Shown piece by piece: positions 23,785 through 30,987 of a stretch of 42,838 nucleotides of DNA (position 1 is its first letter; every line of letters starts with the position of its first letter). The stretch is taken from the NCBI RefSeq assembly GCF_020852195.1, contig NZ_JADZBI010000080.1, forward strand, positions 1 through 42,838, written 5' to 3'. The stretch is from Hyphomicrobium sp. GTDB taxonomy: Bacteria > Pseudomonadota > Alphaproteobacteria > Rhizobiales > Hyphomicrobiaceae. The notes under the pieces are model-generated. The model ran no database searches. It was given only the letters and a program-made list of their open reading frames with translations, and had not been told where the DNA came from. The position numbers were made by a program, and so were the translations under genes.

Positions 23785-24321
23785 ATGGCAACGGCTGAAA
23801 CGGGGATCGCATCGGAGGAACCCAGCGCGACAGACTCCTTGGAAGAGCGCGCGGCAAGCCTCGTCAATCCCGCATCCGGCATTGCCAACGACTACCTCAA
23901 TCACTTCAACGAGGTTCTCCTGCTGATCGAGAACCTGCCGACCCTACTGCCGGAGATGCTCGACGAGCTTCTCGAATGGCGTCCCGTGACCTATCGGGAA
24001 TACTTCGCAAAATCGCTTCTTCCGGGTTCCGCCCGCGCGCTCGAGATCTACGAGGGTCTCGACGAGGGCTTCCGCCGCGATTTCGAAAGCATCATCGACG
24101 GCGTCAATGCCATGGCGATGGCCTCGATCGACGTCATCCGCGCCCATCGCGGCCCTGACGGCGAGGTCGATCCGTCGCGCGTCTCGGATTTCTGCGAGAA
24201 CGCCTCGTGCGCCATTCGCAGCGCCCTCAACCGAGCATCCGATCTCGTCAACAATGGAAGAGAGAAGTCGGCCGAGACGCCGCAAGGCATGGCGGATCGG
24301 CTGATACCGTGCGTCGCGTAA
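23785..24321 (+). CDS. Unknown protein at the head of the chemotaxis genes
   Basis: 178 residues from ATG 23785. Acidic N-terminus, then a mostly helical protein: YLNHFNEVLLLIENLPTLLP, MLDELLEWRPVTYREYFAKSLLPGSARALEIYEGL, DFESIIDGVNAMAMASIDVIRAH, and a C-terminal segment with two cysteines. No membrane segment, signal peptide or known motif. It is 198 bases after fliM and 39 bases before cheA on the same strand, so it is probably co-transcribed with the che genes. Its length and helicity would fit an adaptor or phosphatase of the CheZ/CheE kind, but no such motif is visible; function unknown. Confidence 0.65.
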   Translation: MATAETGIASEEPSATDSLEERAASLVNPASGIANDYLNHFNEVLLLIENLPTLLPEMLDELLEWRPVTYREYFAKSLLPGSARALEIYEGLDEGFRRDFESIIDGVNAMAMASIDVIRAHRGPDGEVDPSRVSDFCENASCAIRSALNRASDLVNNGREKSAETPQGMADRLIPCVA

Positions 24322-24360
24322 GCAAGACCTGAGACCGCTGGACGCCGAGGGGGACTTCCA

Positions 24361-27000
24361 ATGGACGAGCTGCTGAAAGATTTTCTCACCGAAACGACAG
24401 AGCACATCGAAGGCGCGGAAACGCAGCTCGTGCACTTCGAGCGCAATCCTACCGATGCATCCCTGATCACCAGCATCTTCCGCCTGGTCCACACCATCAA
24501 GGGCACGTCGAGCTTCCTCGGCCTCGAGCGCTTGGAGCGCGTCGGCCACGCCGCCGAATCCGTCATGGGCATGCTGCGCGACGGCGTTCCGCCGACCCAG
24601 CACTCCGTCAGCATCATTCTCGCCGCCATCGACCGCATCAAGACCATCATCGAGGAGATCGGCCAGAACGGATGCGAGCCGCCGGGCGATGACAGCGAGA
24701 TCATCAACGCGCTCGAAGCCTACTACGCCGCGGGCTCGGAAGCGGCAGAAGCCGCGGCCGCCGCGGAGGCAAGTGCGAAGGTCGCCGCTCCGGCGCCGAG
24801 CGAGGAGCCTCCTTCCGTACAGGCCGAACTGACGCCCTCCGCACCGGTTGCCACAGCACCGCAACCCGCACAGCCTGCCCCCGCCGTGCCTGCCTCGACC
24901 AAAGAGTCGGCCAAGGCCCCCGAGTCCAACTCCGGGTCGCAAGCCAAGGCTCAGGGCGGCTCCACCGCCAATCAAGAATCCATCCGCGTCTCGGTCGACA
25001 CCATCGAGCGCATGATGCAGCTCGTCTCCGAGCTGGTCCTCTCCCGCAACCAGCTCCTTGAGCTGGCGCGCCACCGCGAGGACGACGCCATCAAGACCCC
25101 GCTGCAGCATCTCTCGACGCTGACCAGCGATCTGCAGGACGCCGTCATGCGCGCCCGCATGCAGCCCGTCGGCCGCCTGTATGCCAACCTGCCGCGCCTC
25201 GTGCGCGAGCTCTCCACGAGCCTCGGCAAGAGCATCGATCTCGTCACCGAGGGCGCCGACACCGAGCTCGACCGCCAGTTGATCGAGGTCATCCGCGATC
25301 CACTGACCCACCTCATCCGCAACTGCGCCGACCACGGCATCGAGCGGCCAGAGGAGCGTCTTGCCGCCGGCAAGCCCGAGCGCGGCGAGATCCGCGTCTC
25401 GGCCGCCCACGAGGCCGGTCAGATCACCATCGACATTGCCGAGGACGGCAAAGGCCTCGACACCGAGCGCATCAAGAAGAAGATCCTCGCCCAGGGGCTC
25501 GCGACGGAGCAGGACCTCCGCGCCATGAGCAACGAGGAGATCTACCGCTTCATCTTCGAGCCCGGCTTCTCGACCGCTCAGGTGGTCTCCAACGTCTCCG
25601 GCCGCGGCGTCGGCATGGACGTCGTGCGCTCGAACATCGAGGCCATCGGCGGCTCGGTCTCGCTCTCCTCCATCGAGGGCAAGGGTAGCCGCTTCTCGCT
25701 GCGCATCCCGCTGACACTCGCCATTGCACCGGCCCTGATCATCGAGGTCGCAGGCCAGCGCTTCGCCCTGCCGCAGACTTCCGTGGTCGAGGCGGTGAGC
25801 CTCGGCAAGAACTACAAGGAGCTGATCCAGGACGTGCAGAACGCCCTGGTTCTCAAGCTGCGCGAGGAGGTCATTCCCGCGGTCGAGCTGCGGAGCGTGG
25901 TCGGCCTCGGCGGCAACGAGGACCACGAGAGCGAGAAGCTCGCTGTCGTCATGCGCGTCGGCACGGACTCGTTCTGCATCATCGTTGACGGCGTGGCCGA
26001 CATCCAGGAGATCGTCGTCAAGCCGCTTTCGGCCTCGCTGGCTCATCTTAAGGTCTTCAGCGGCCACACCATCCTGGGCGACGGATCGGTCGTGCTCATT
26101 CTCGATCCCTCCGGTCTCGCCGCCAGCCTGGGCATCGAGAAGTCGACCGAGAAGAAGCGTGCCGAGGTGCGCGATCAGAACGCACTCGAGCGCCGCCGTC
26201 TCGTCATGTTCAAGGCCGGCTCCGGAGCCCCCAAGGTCCTGCCGCTCTCGCTCGTCTCGCGCATCGAGATGGTCGAGACCAGCCGCATCGAAAGCTCGGA
26301 CGGCCGCCTGATGGTCCTGCTGCAGGGCCGCCTGATGCCGATCGTCCCGATCTCGCACGAGATCGACATGTCGCAGCCGTCCTATCCCGTGCTTGTCGTC
26401 GCCACCGACACGCACGCCATCGGGCTCATGGCCGACGAGATCGTCGATATCCTCGAGGAGAAGCTCGAGATTCAGCTCGCCAGCGCCAACTCCGAGCTTG
26501 TCGGCTCGGCGGAGATTCGCGGCGAGGCCGTCGAGCTCATCGACGTCTCGCACTTCATCCGCCTTGCTGCTGATCCCGGCAGGAGCGCTGCCACGCCGCA
26601 GCGTATCCTCTTCGCTGCCGACGATCAGCTCGTGCGCGACATGCTGTGCCCGGCGCTCTCGGCCGCGGGCTACAATCTGGTTGCGGCCCCGATCCCGGCC
26701 GACGTGAACGAGCTGATGAGCCAGATCGCCACCTTCGACGCGGTCATCCTCGATGCGGACGCACCGCGGCTGTCCACGCCCGACGTCCTGCGTGCGCTCA
26801 AGGAGCGCAAGGACGCGAACCGCATCCCGGCTATCGGCCTGAGCAAGAACCCGACGCCGCGGGCGACCCGCATCGCCACCGAGAGCGGCATGGCCGCGCT
26901 CGTCAGCAAGCATGACCGCCACGCGCTGCTCGAGACGCTTGCCTACGCGCTCGACGCCGCCGCAGACGCCAAGGCCATGAGCATGGAGCTTGCCGCATGA
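24361..27000 (+). CDS. cheA: Hybrid chemotaxis histidine kinase CheA with receiver
   Basis: 879 residues. Hpt domain (1-115) with His44 in RLVHTIKGTSSFLG; an Ala/Pro-rich linker (about 120-200) where the CheY-binding P2 domain would be; dimerisation domain from about 204 (SVDTIERMMQLVSELVLSRNQ); ATPase domain with DPLTHLIRNCADHGIERPEER (about 313) and SGRGVGMDVVRSNIEAIGG (about 410); CheW domain (about 450-590); a second CheW-like domain (about 611-740); and a C-terminal receiver (about 748-868) with ADD, a phospho-Asp in VILDADAP and Lys in VSKHDRH. CheA phosphorylates CheY in response to receptor arrays. The receiver may be a phosphate sink or feedback element. Its stop overlaps cheW (ATGA). 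Confidence 0.94.
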   Translation: MDELLKDFLTETTEHIEGAETQLVHFERNPTDASLITSIFRLVHTIKGTSSFLGLERLERVGHAAESVMGMLRDGVPPTQHSVSIILAAIDRIKTIIEEIGQNGCEPPGDDSEIINALEAYYAAGSEAAEAAAAAEASAKVAAPAPSEEPPSVQAELTPSAPVATAPQPAQPAPAVPASTKESAKAPESNSGSQAKAQGGSTANQESIRVSVDTIERMMQLVSELVLSRNQLLELARHREDDAIKTPLQHLSTLTSDLQDAVMRARMQPVGRLYANLPRLVRELSTSLGKSIDLVTEGADTELDRQLIEVIRDPLTHLIRNCADHGIERPEERLAAGKPERGEIRVSAAHEAGQITIDIAEDGKGLDTERIKKKILAQGLATEQDLRAMSNEEIYRFIFEPGFSTAQVVSNVSGRGVGMDVVRSNIEAIGGSVSLSSIEGKGSRFSLRIPLTLAIAPALIIEVAGQRFALPQTSVVEAVSLGKNYKELIQDVQNALVLKLREEVIPAVELRSVVGLGGNEDHESEKLAVVMRVGTDSFCIIVDGVADIQEIVVKPLSASLAHLKVFSGHTILGDGSVVLILDPSGLAASLGIEKSTEKKRAEVRDQNALERRRLVMFKAGSGAPKVLPLSLVSRIEMVETSRIESSDGRLMVLLQGRLMPIVPISHEIDMSQPSYPVLVVATDTHAIGLMADEIVDILEEKLEIQLASANSELVGSAEIRGEAVELIDVSHFIRLAADPGRSAATPQRILFAADDQLVRDMLCPALSAAGYNLVAAPIPADVNELMSQIATFDAVILDADAPRLSTPDVLRALKERKDANRIPAIGLSKNPTPRATRIATESGMAALVSKHDRHALLETLAYALDAAADAKAMSMELAA

Positions 27001-27476
27001 GCAGCATGAGCGCAGCCGTTGCCGTCTCTGCGCTTTCCGACGTCCCGACCGCGGGCGAGGAGAGCTACTTCACGGTCTTCGCAGGGGGCGAGGCGTTCGG
27101 TCTCTCGGTCCTGCACACGCAGACCATCTTCCGCATCACCAGCGTGACCCCGATCCCGCTCGGCCCGGCCGACATCGTCGGCCTCGTCAACCTGCGCGGC
27201 AAGATCGTGACAGCCGTCAGCCTGCGCCGCCGCCTCGGCATCCCCGTGGACGAGGTGCAGAACTCGCTGGCCATCGGCATCGAGCACAAGGGCGAGAACT
27301 TCGCGCTCATCGTCGATGAGGTCGGCGACGTGCTGACGCTCGATGCCTCGATGAAAGTCCAGATCCCTGCTCATTTCGATCCCGCCCGCTCCCGCTTCAT
27401 GGCGGGCCTCTACAAGGTCGGGAACCTCCTCATTCCCGCGCTCAACATCGGAGCACTCTTCGACTTCACGAGCTAA
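26997..27476 (+). CDS. cheW: Chemotaxis coupling protein CheW
   Basis: 159 residues. SH3-like CheW fold: SYFTVFAGGEAFGLSVLHTQTIFRI, TPIPLGPADIVGLVNLRGKIVTAVSLRRRLGI, EVGDVLTLD and AGLYKVGNLLIPALNIGALFDF. It couples receptors to CheA. ATG 26997 overlaps the cheA stop; ATG 27006 is an alternative. Confidence 0.95.
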   Translation: MSSMSAAVAVSALSDVPTAGEESYFTVFAGGEAFGLSVLHTQTIFRITSVTPIPLGPADIVGLVNLRGKIVTAVSLRRRLGIPVDEVQNSLAIGIEHKGENFALIVDEVGDVLTLDASMKVQIPAHFDPARSRFMAGLYKVGNLLIPALNIGALFDFTS

Positions 27477-27563
27477 GACCAACCCGACCGCTTCCGACGG
27501 AATCATCCGATCGGAGGCAAGAGGTCGCATCAGGCGTATCCAATAAGCGTAAAGGTGAGTGAC

Positions 27564-27929
27564 ATGAAAAAGGCCCTCGTCGTGGATGACTCGTCGTTCA
27601 TCCGCAAGATCGCGAGGCAGATCCTCGAGAACATCGGATTCGAGGTATCGGAAGCCAAGGACGGTGCCCACGCGCTCGAGCAGTGCGAGGCAAGCCTGCC
27701 CGATCTCATCCTTCTCGACTGGAACATGCCGGTGATGAGCGGGCTCGAGTTTCTGACCAAGCTTCGCAAGATGCCGCAGGGCGCCGAGCCCCAGGTGGTG
27801 TTCTGCACGACCGAGAACACGCGCGACAAGATCCTGACCGCACTCGAGGCCGGCGCCACCGAGTACATCATGAAGCCTTTCGATCAGGAGATCATCCGCA
27901 CCAAGCTCGAGCAGATCGGAATGGTCTGA
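27564..27929 (+). CDS. cheY: Chemotaxis response regulator CheY
   Basis: 121 residues from ATG 27564, with AAAGGTGAG just upstream; a GTG at 27555 is less likely. Single receiver domain: acidic pair Asp8/Asp9, phospho-acceptor Asp52 (LLDWNMPVMSG), Thr82/Thr83 and Lys104 (YIMKPF). It has no output domain. The start MKKALVVDDSSFIRK is typical of alphaproteobacterial CheY in this operon type. It lies 87 bases after cheW. Confidence 0.95.
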   Translation: MKKALVVDDSSFIRKIARQILENIGFEVSEAKDGAHALEQCEASLPDLILLDWNMPVMSGLEFLTKLRKMPQGAEPQVVFCTTENTRDKILTALEAGATEYIMKPFDQEIIRTKLEQIGMV

Positions 27930-28008
27930 GAAAACTTTTCCGCTGCGCAGCTTAGCGGGACGCACCGCTTCGCGATCGGCTCAACCAATAGAACCAGTGA
28001 ACCGTAAC

Positions 28009-28941
28009 ATGTCCCAAGCGTTCGATGCCCTTTGCGAATACCTGCGCCGCAACTCCGGCCTCGTGATGGAGAGCAGCAAGAAGTACCTCGTCGAAAGTCG
28101 CGTCATGCCGATCGTCCGACGCGAGAAGCTGTCCGGGCTCGAGGAGCTCGTGGCCCTGCTGCAGAGAGGCCAGTCGCCCAAGATCGCCAAGGACGTCATC
28201 GAGGCGATGACGATCAACGAGACCTACTTCTTCCGCGACAAGTCTCCCTTCGACCAGTTCCGTTCCGTCATGCTGCCGGCCTTGCTTGCCGCGCGCCAGA
28301 ACGAGAAGCGCCTGCGCATCTGGTCTGCCGCCTCATCCACCGGCCAGGAGGCCTACTCGCTGGCCATGATCCTTGACGAGTTCGCCGCTCGCATGGTGGG
28401 CTGGAAAGTCGAGATCGTGGGTACCGACCTCTCCGAGCAGGTGCTTGAGAAGGCGAAGAAAGGCATCTACTCGCAGTTCGAGGTTCAGCGCGGTCTTCCA
28501 GCCCCGATGCTGCTGCGCCACTTCAACCAGATCGGCGAGAGCTGGCAGATCTCCGACCACATCCGCTCGAAGGTCTCCTTTCGCCCGCTGAACCTGCTTG
28601 CCGACTTCACCGCGCTCGGGCGCTTCGACATCATCTTCTGCCGCAACGTGCTGATCTACTTCGATGCCGTCCGCAAGACCGACATCCTCGCACGCATGAC
28701 GCGCGTCCTGGCGCCCGACGGGTACGTGACCCTCGGCGCCTCCGAAAGCCTGATCGGACTCAAGACGGAGCTTGTGCCGCATCCCGAGCACAGGGGCATC
28801 TTCATGCGCGCGGGCGCGACCTCCAATGCGGCGGACACGCCGGCATCCCGCTTCGCGCAGCCGTCCGCTCCGTCGGCCACGCTGCCGCCCGGGTTCGGCG
28901 CGGCCGCCCTCTCCGCAGCCCGCTTCCGCACCGCCGGCTAA
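28009..28941 (+). CDS. cheR: Chemotaxis protein methyltransferase CheR
   Basis: 310 residues from ATG 28009 (GTG 27997 in frame is possible). N-terminal helical domain FDALCEYLRRNSGLVME, then the SAM-binding methyltransferase: MTINETYFFRDKSPFDQF, RIWSAASSTGQEAYSLAM, VGTDLSEQVLEKAKKGIY, and FDIIFCRNVLIYFD. It methylates glutamates of chemoreceptors. The last 40 residues are an Ala/Pro-rich tail. No cheB follows; the next gene is the convergent lysozyme. Confidence 0.94.
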   Translation: MSQAFDALCEYLRRNSGLVMESSKKYLVESRVMPIVRREKLSGLEELVALLQRGQSPKIAKDVIEAMTINETYFFRDKSPFDQFRSVMLPALLAARQNEKRLRIWSAASSTGQEAYSLAMILDEFAARMVGWKVEIVGTDLSEQVLEKAKKGIYSQFEVQRGLPAPMLLRHFNQIGESWQISDHIRSKVSFRPLNLLADFTALGRFDIIFCRNVLIYFDAVRKTDILARMTRVLAPDGYVTLGASESLIGLKTELVPHPEHRGIFMRAGATSNAADTPASRFAQPSAPSATLPPGFGAAALSAARFRTAG

Positions 28942-28974
28942 GGAAAAGAGAGATCAGATCGTCGGGATGCACGG

Positions 28975-29004
28975 CGCGGCGGCTCACACCCGCCGCGTTT
29001 CCTT
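28975..29004 (+). terminator. Probable terminator of the che operon
   Basis: 8-bp stem CGCGGCGG (28975-28982) / CCGCCGCG (28990-28997), 7-base loop, then TTTCCTT. It overlaps the 3' end of the convergent lysozyme gene. Confidence 0.55.
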
Positions 29005-29766
29005 GTCCTGCTGATCTCGGCTCGCGAGCTCGCTTCCACGCCCAAGCTGCGCCAAGCGCGCGATCTCGGCAGCACCTCCCGGCCCAAGACGCTCGCCGCC
29101 AACGAGGGCCATGAGCGCTTCGTTCGCCACACTGGCCAAAGGACCCGACAGCGCCAGGCGCTCCGTGCGCGGTCCCCTCTCGAACACGTCCGCTCTGCCC
29201 TCGGCCGCCGTTGCAACGGAGCGTACCGGACGCGCGGCTATCATCTCGGCAACAGTGCGCGCGCTCTGATCCCGGTCCACGATGACCGGCGGCAGCGCGG
29301 CCGTAGCGTCGCCATCCGTCAACCCGGCACCGACCGCACCACCCATCGCCACTGCGTCGGGATTGCCGATCCACAGCGCTTCCTGCGACCGCCGATTGAC
29401 CAGCCCCGGCAGCACCTCGCCGCCGGCCTTGTTGTATTTCTGGAAGATCTCGCGTGCAGCCTCGAGGTCGCCGCGCCGCACGGCATCGCCGAGCCCGCTC
29501 TCGATCCACGCCGTCCCCGCGTTGTAGGTAAGCGACGTCAACGCCGCCTTGGTGCCGTCGTCGACATGCGGCGCCGCCTTCTCGACAAGGGACCGCGCGG
29601 CCGAGACCTCGGTCTGAAAGCGCCGCTCCGCCTCCGCGCGGTCGATCACCTCGCCGGCAAAGCGCGCTTTGGTCCCATACCCGGTCGAGAACTGCGCGTA
29701 GTCCCAGCTCGCCTGCGGCGTGAAGCCTTCGAAGTTGCGGATAGCATCCAGGTAAAAGCTGTGCAT
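28984..29766 (-). CDS. GH24 lysozyme (muramidase) in the flagellar cluster
   Basis: 260 residues. The N-terminal 150 residues are a T4-lysozyme-type GH24 domain: Glu13 in FEGF, Asp22 in SWDYAQ and Thr28 in FSTGYGT, with exactly the E-x8-D-x5-T spacing of the T4 catalytic triad; TYNAGTAWIESGL and VLPGLVNRRSQEALWI follow as usual. The C-terminal 110 residues are Ala/Gly/Arg-rich and have no known domain. There is no signal peptide, so export must use another route (flagellar export, a holin) or it acts intracellularly. Flanked by cheR and motility genes, it could open peptidoglycan for the flagellar rod in place of the missing muramidase domain of FlgJ. That is inference. Confidence 0.85.
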   Translation of the reverse strand: MHSFYLDAIRNFEGFTPQASWDYAQFSTGYGTKARFAGEVIDRAEAERRFQTEVSAARSLVEKAAPHVDDGTKAALTSLTYNAGTAWIESGLGDAVRRGDLEAAREIFQKYNKAGGEVLPGLVNRRSQEALWIGNPDAVAMGGAVGAGLTDGDATAALPPVIVDRDQSARTVAEMIAARPVRSVATAAEGRADVFERGPRTERLALSGPLASVANEALMALVGGERLGPGGAAEIARLAQLGRGSELASRDQQDKETRRV

Positions 29767-29868
29767 GGCAGGGATCGGTAGCCTCCGGCCAGCCTTGTTA
29801 ACGCGGCGCCCTTGCGTAAAGCTGACCGCCGTTCCGGATTGCTCGGCTGGCCCTGCTCAGCCCCGCCC

Positions 29869-29884
29869 TGGCACGCGAGTTGCG
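29869..29884 (+). promoter_or_regulatory. Sigma-54 (RpoN) promoter
   Basis: TGGCACG (29869-29875), 4 bases, TTGC (29880-29883). It has the invariant GG and GC at the -24/-12 spacing and matches the consensus TGGCACG-N4-TTGCW in all but the last base. Transcription would begin near 29895, 20 bases before ATG 29916. Confidence 0.65.
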
Positions 29885-29915
29885 TAGAACGGATGTGTCT
29901 TCGTTTGGTGCAACC

Positions 29916-30191
29916 ATGCAGCTTTCCGCAAGCCTTCGCGCAAGAATTTCTGCTCTGGGCGAGCTCTCTCGCCCGCTCGGCGACGCACGCGCGACGACAT
30001 TAGCCCGCGCCCTCGCCAACGCCGTTGCCGCAGACGTGGCGCAGGGCCGCGACCCCGAGGCCACCATCGACGGCTGGATCCGCCGCATCGCGGCCGAGAT
30101 CGTCGACAAGGCGCCCGCCGAGACCGCTTCCACCGCTCGCAAGCCCTCTGGCCCGCGCCGCATCGGCGACGTCCTGCCCGAGATCCACTGA
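29916..30191 (+). CDS. Small helical protein, sigma-54-type promoter, unknown function
   Basis: 91 residues from ATG 29916. Helical: MQLSASLRARISALGELSRPL, TTLARALANAVAADVAQGR, TIDGWIRRIAAEIVDKAPAE, ending RRIGDVLPEIH. No membrane segment or known motif. A frame extension to a TTG at 29880 overlaps the promoter. Its divergent neighbour is the GH24 lysozyme. Sigma-54 control is common for flagellar genes in alphaproteobacteria, so a motility role is plausible but unproven. Confidence 0.55.
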   Translation: MQLSASLRARISALGELSRPLGDARATTLARALANAVAADVAQGRDPEATIDGWIRRIAAEIVDKAPAETASTARKPSGPRRIGDVLPEIH

Positions 30192-30197
30192 TCCCAC

Positions 30198-30265
30198 GCT
30201 TCAAATCTTGACGCTGCCCTTACGCATGTCCCGAATCGGGACAAAAATCCGGTAAAATTTGAAGC
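30198..30265. promoter_or_regulatory. Nested inverted repeats, candidate operator
   Basis: Outer 9-bp repeat GCTTCAAAT (30198-30206) / ATTTGAAGC (30257-30265). Inside it, the near-continuous palindrome TGTCCCGA-A-TCGGGACA (30227-30243) lies just after a TTGACG (30208-30213) that could be a -35 element. This is the pattern of a repressor site over a promoter, 110-180 bases before the gene at 30375. Confidence 0.45.
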
Positions 30266-30374
30266 AACTTTTGCGGCTGCATCTAAGCCGGCTGCAACGG
30301 GGTCTGAGGTAAAAGAATGAGGCTGCCGCAAGGGAAGCGGCCAGCTCAAGAAGTAGGGTCAGGGTCAGTCAAAC

Positions 30375-30599
30375 ATGCCTCAGAAATCCAGCGTCTCCGT
30401 GCTGCGTCAGCGGCGCGACAACATCCGCGAGTGGCTTGAGGAAGAGGCGCCGTACACCGACGTCGACCAGCGCCATCTCGATGCCCATACGCCCGAGCGG
30501 GCCTACTGGCACCACGGCTATCAGGCCGCGCTGACCGACATCATCGCTATGCTCGCCCTTGAAGACGGAAAAACCGGCACCTCGGGCATTCCCAATTAG
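30375..30599 (+). CDS. Small conserved-type protein of unknown function
   Basis: 74 residues: MPQKSSVSVLRQRRDNIREWLEEEAPYTDVDQRHLD, HTPERAYWHHGYQAAL and a short C-terminal tail. It is hydrophilic and helical with a central ERAYWHxGYQ motif; from memory, similar 70-80 residue proteins are common in Rhizobiales. Its last 53 bases overlap the 3' end of the convergent GIY-YIG-like gene. A possible operator lies upstream at 30198-30265. Confidence 0.65.
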   Translation: MPQKSSVSVLRQRRDNIREWLEEEAPYTDVDQRHLDAHTPERAYWHHGYQAALTDIIAMLALEDGKTGTSGIPN

Positions 30600-30906
30600 T
30601 TCCCGCCGGCCGGTCGGGATGCATGCGGTTGCCGGGCGGCTGGAAATCATGGAACAGCTCACATTCCGCGTGGAAGGCCTGCTCGCTCGTCGGTGAGCAC
30701 CTGTACTTGAACAGGTTGCCTGATCCGATGAGCTGCAGGAGCCTGTCACGCACGTCGTGATCGGCCCGCCCCACGAAGTCGACATAGAAGCGGCCGTCCG
30801 GACCCTTGTGGCCGAGCACGAAAGCGCCGGGCGCGACCCGCGGGATGCTGTCGGTAATGTCGTCGTAAGCGAGCCTGAAGGGCCCGAGAAGTCCTGTGGT
30901 TGTCAT
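30547..30906 (-). CDS. Small GIY-YIG-like protein
   Basis: 119 residues from ATG 30906 (an upstream ATG at 30957 adds 17 unsupported residues). GAFVLGHKGPDGRFYVDFVGRADHDVRDRL resembles the GIY...YIG core with its conserved Gly, Tyr and Arg, followed by a conserved Glu in AFHAECELFHDF; the end has HPDRP and CPRC, a possible metal site. The superfamily covers nucleases and DNA-repair proteins, but the activity here is unknown. Convergent and overlapping by 53 bases with the gene at 30375. Confidence 0.6.
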   Translation of the reverse strand: MTTTGLLGPFRLAYDDITDSIPRVAPGAFVLGHKGPDGRFYVDFVGRADHDVRDRLLQLIGSGNLFKYRCSPTSEQAFHAECELFHDFQPPGNRMHPDRPAGTNWECPRCRFFRLQGRA

Positions 30907-30987
30907 CGCTCTCGCCGCTCGTCTGACCGTCGATAGAAAAATCACGCTCATAGACAACTCTCGTACGCGACACGACTTTACCGGGCC

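Noticed and set aside
23944-26922. A 992-codon open frame on the strand opposite cheA
   Set aside because: High GC leaves few stop codons opposite real genes. The translation is Asp/His/Arg/Glu/Val-rich with no domain, while cheA on the other strand has complete motifs. The same holds for the long frames opposite secDF (3402-5348), the RND gene and the flagellar genes.
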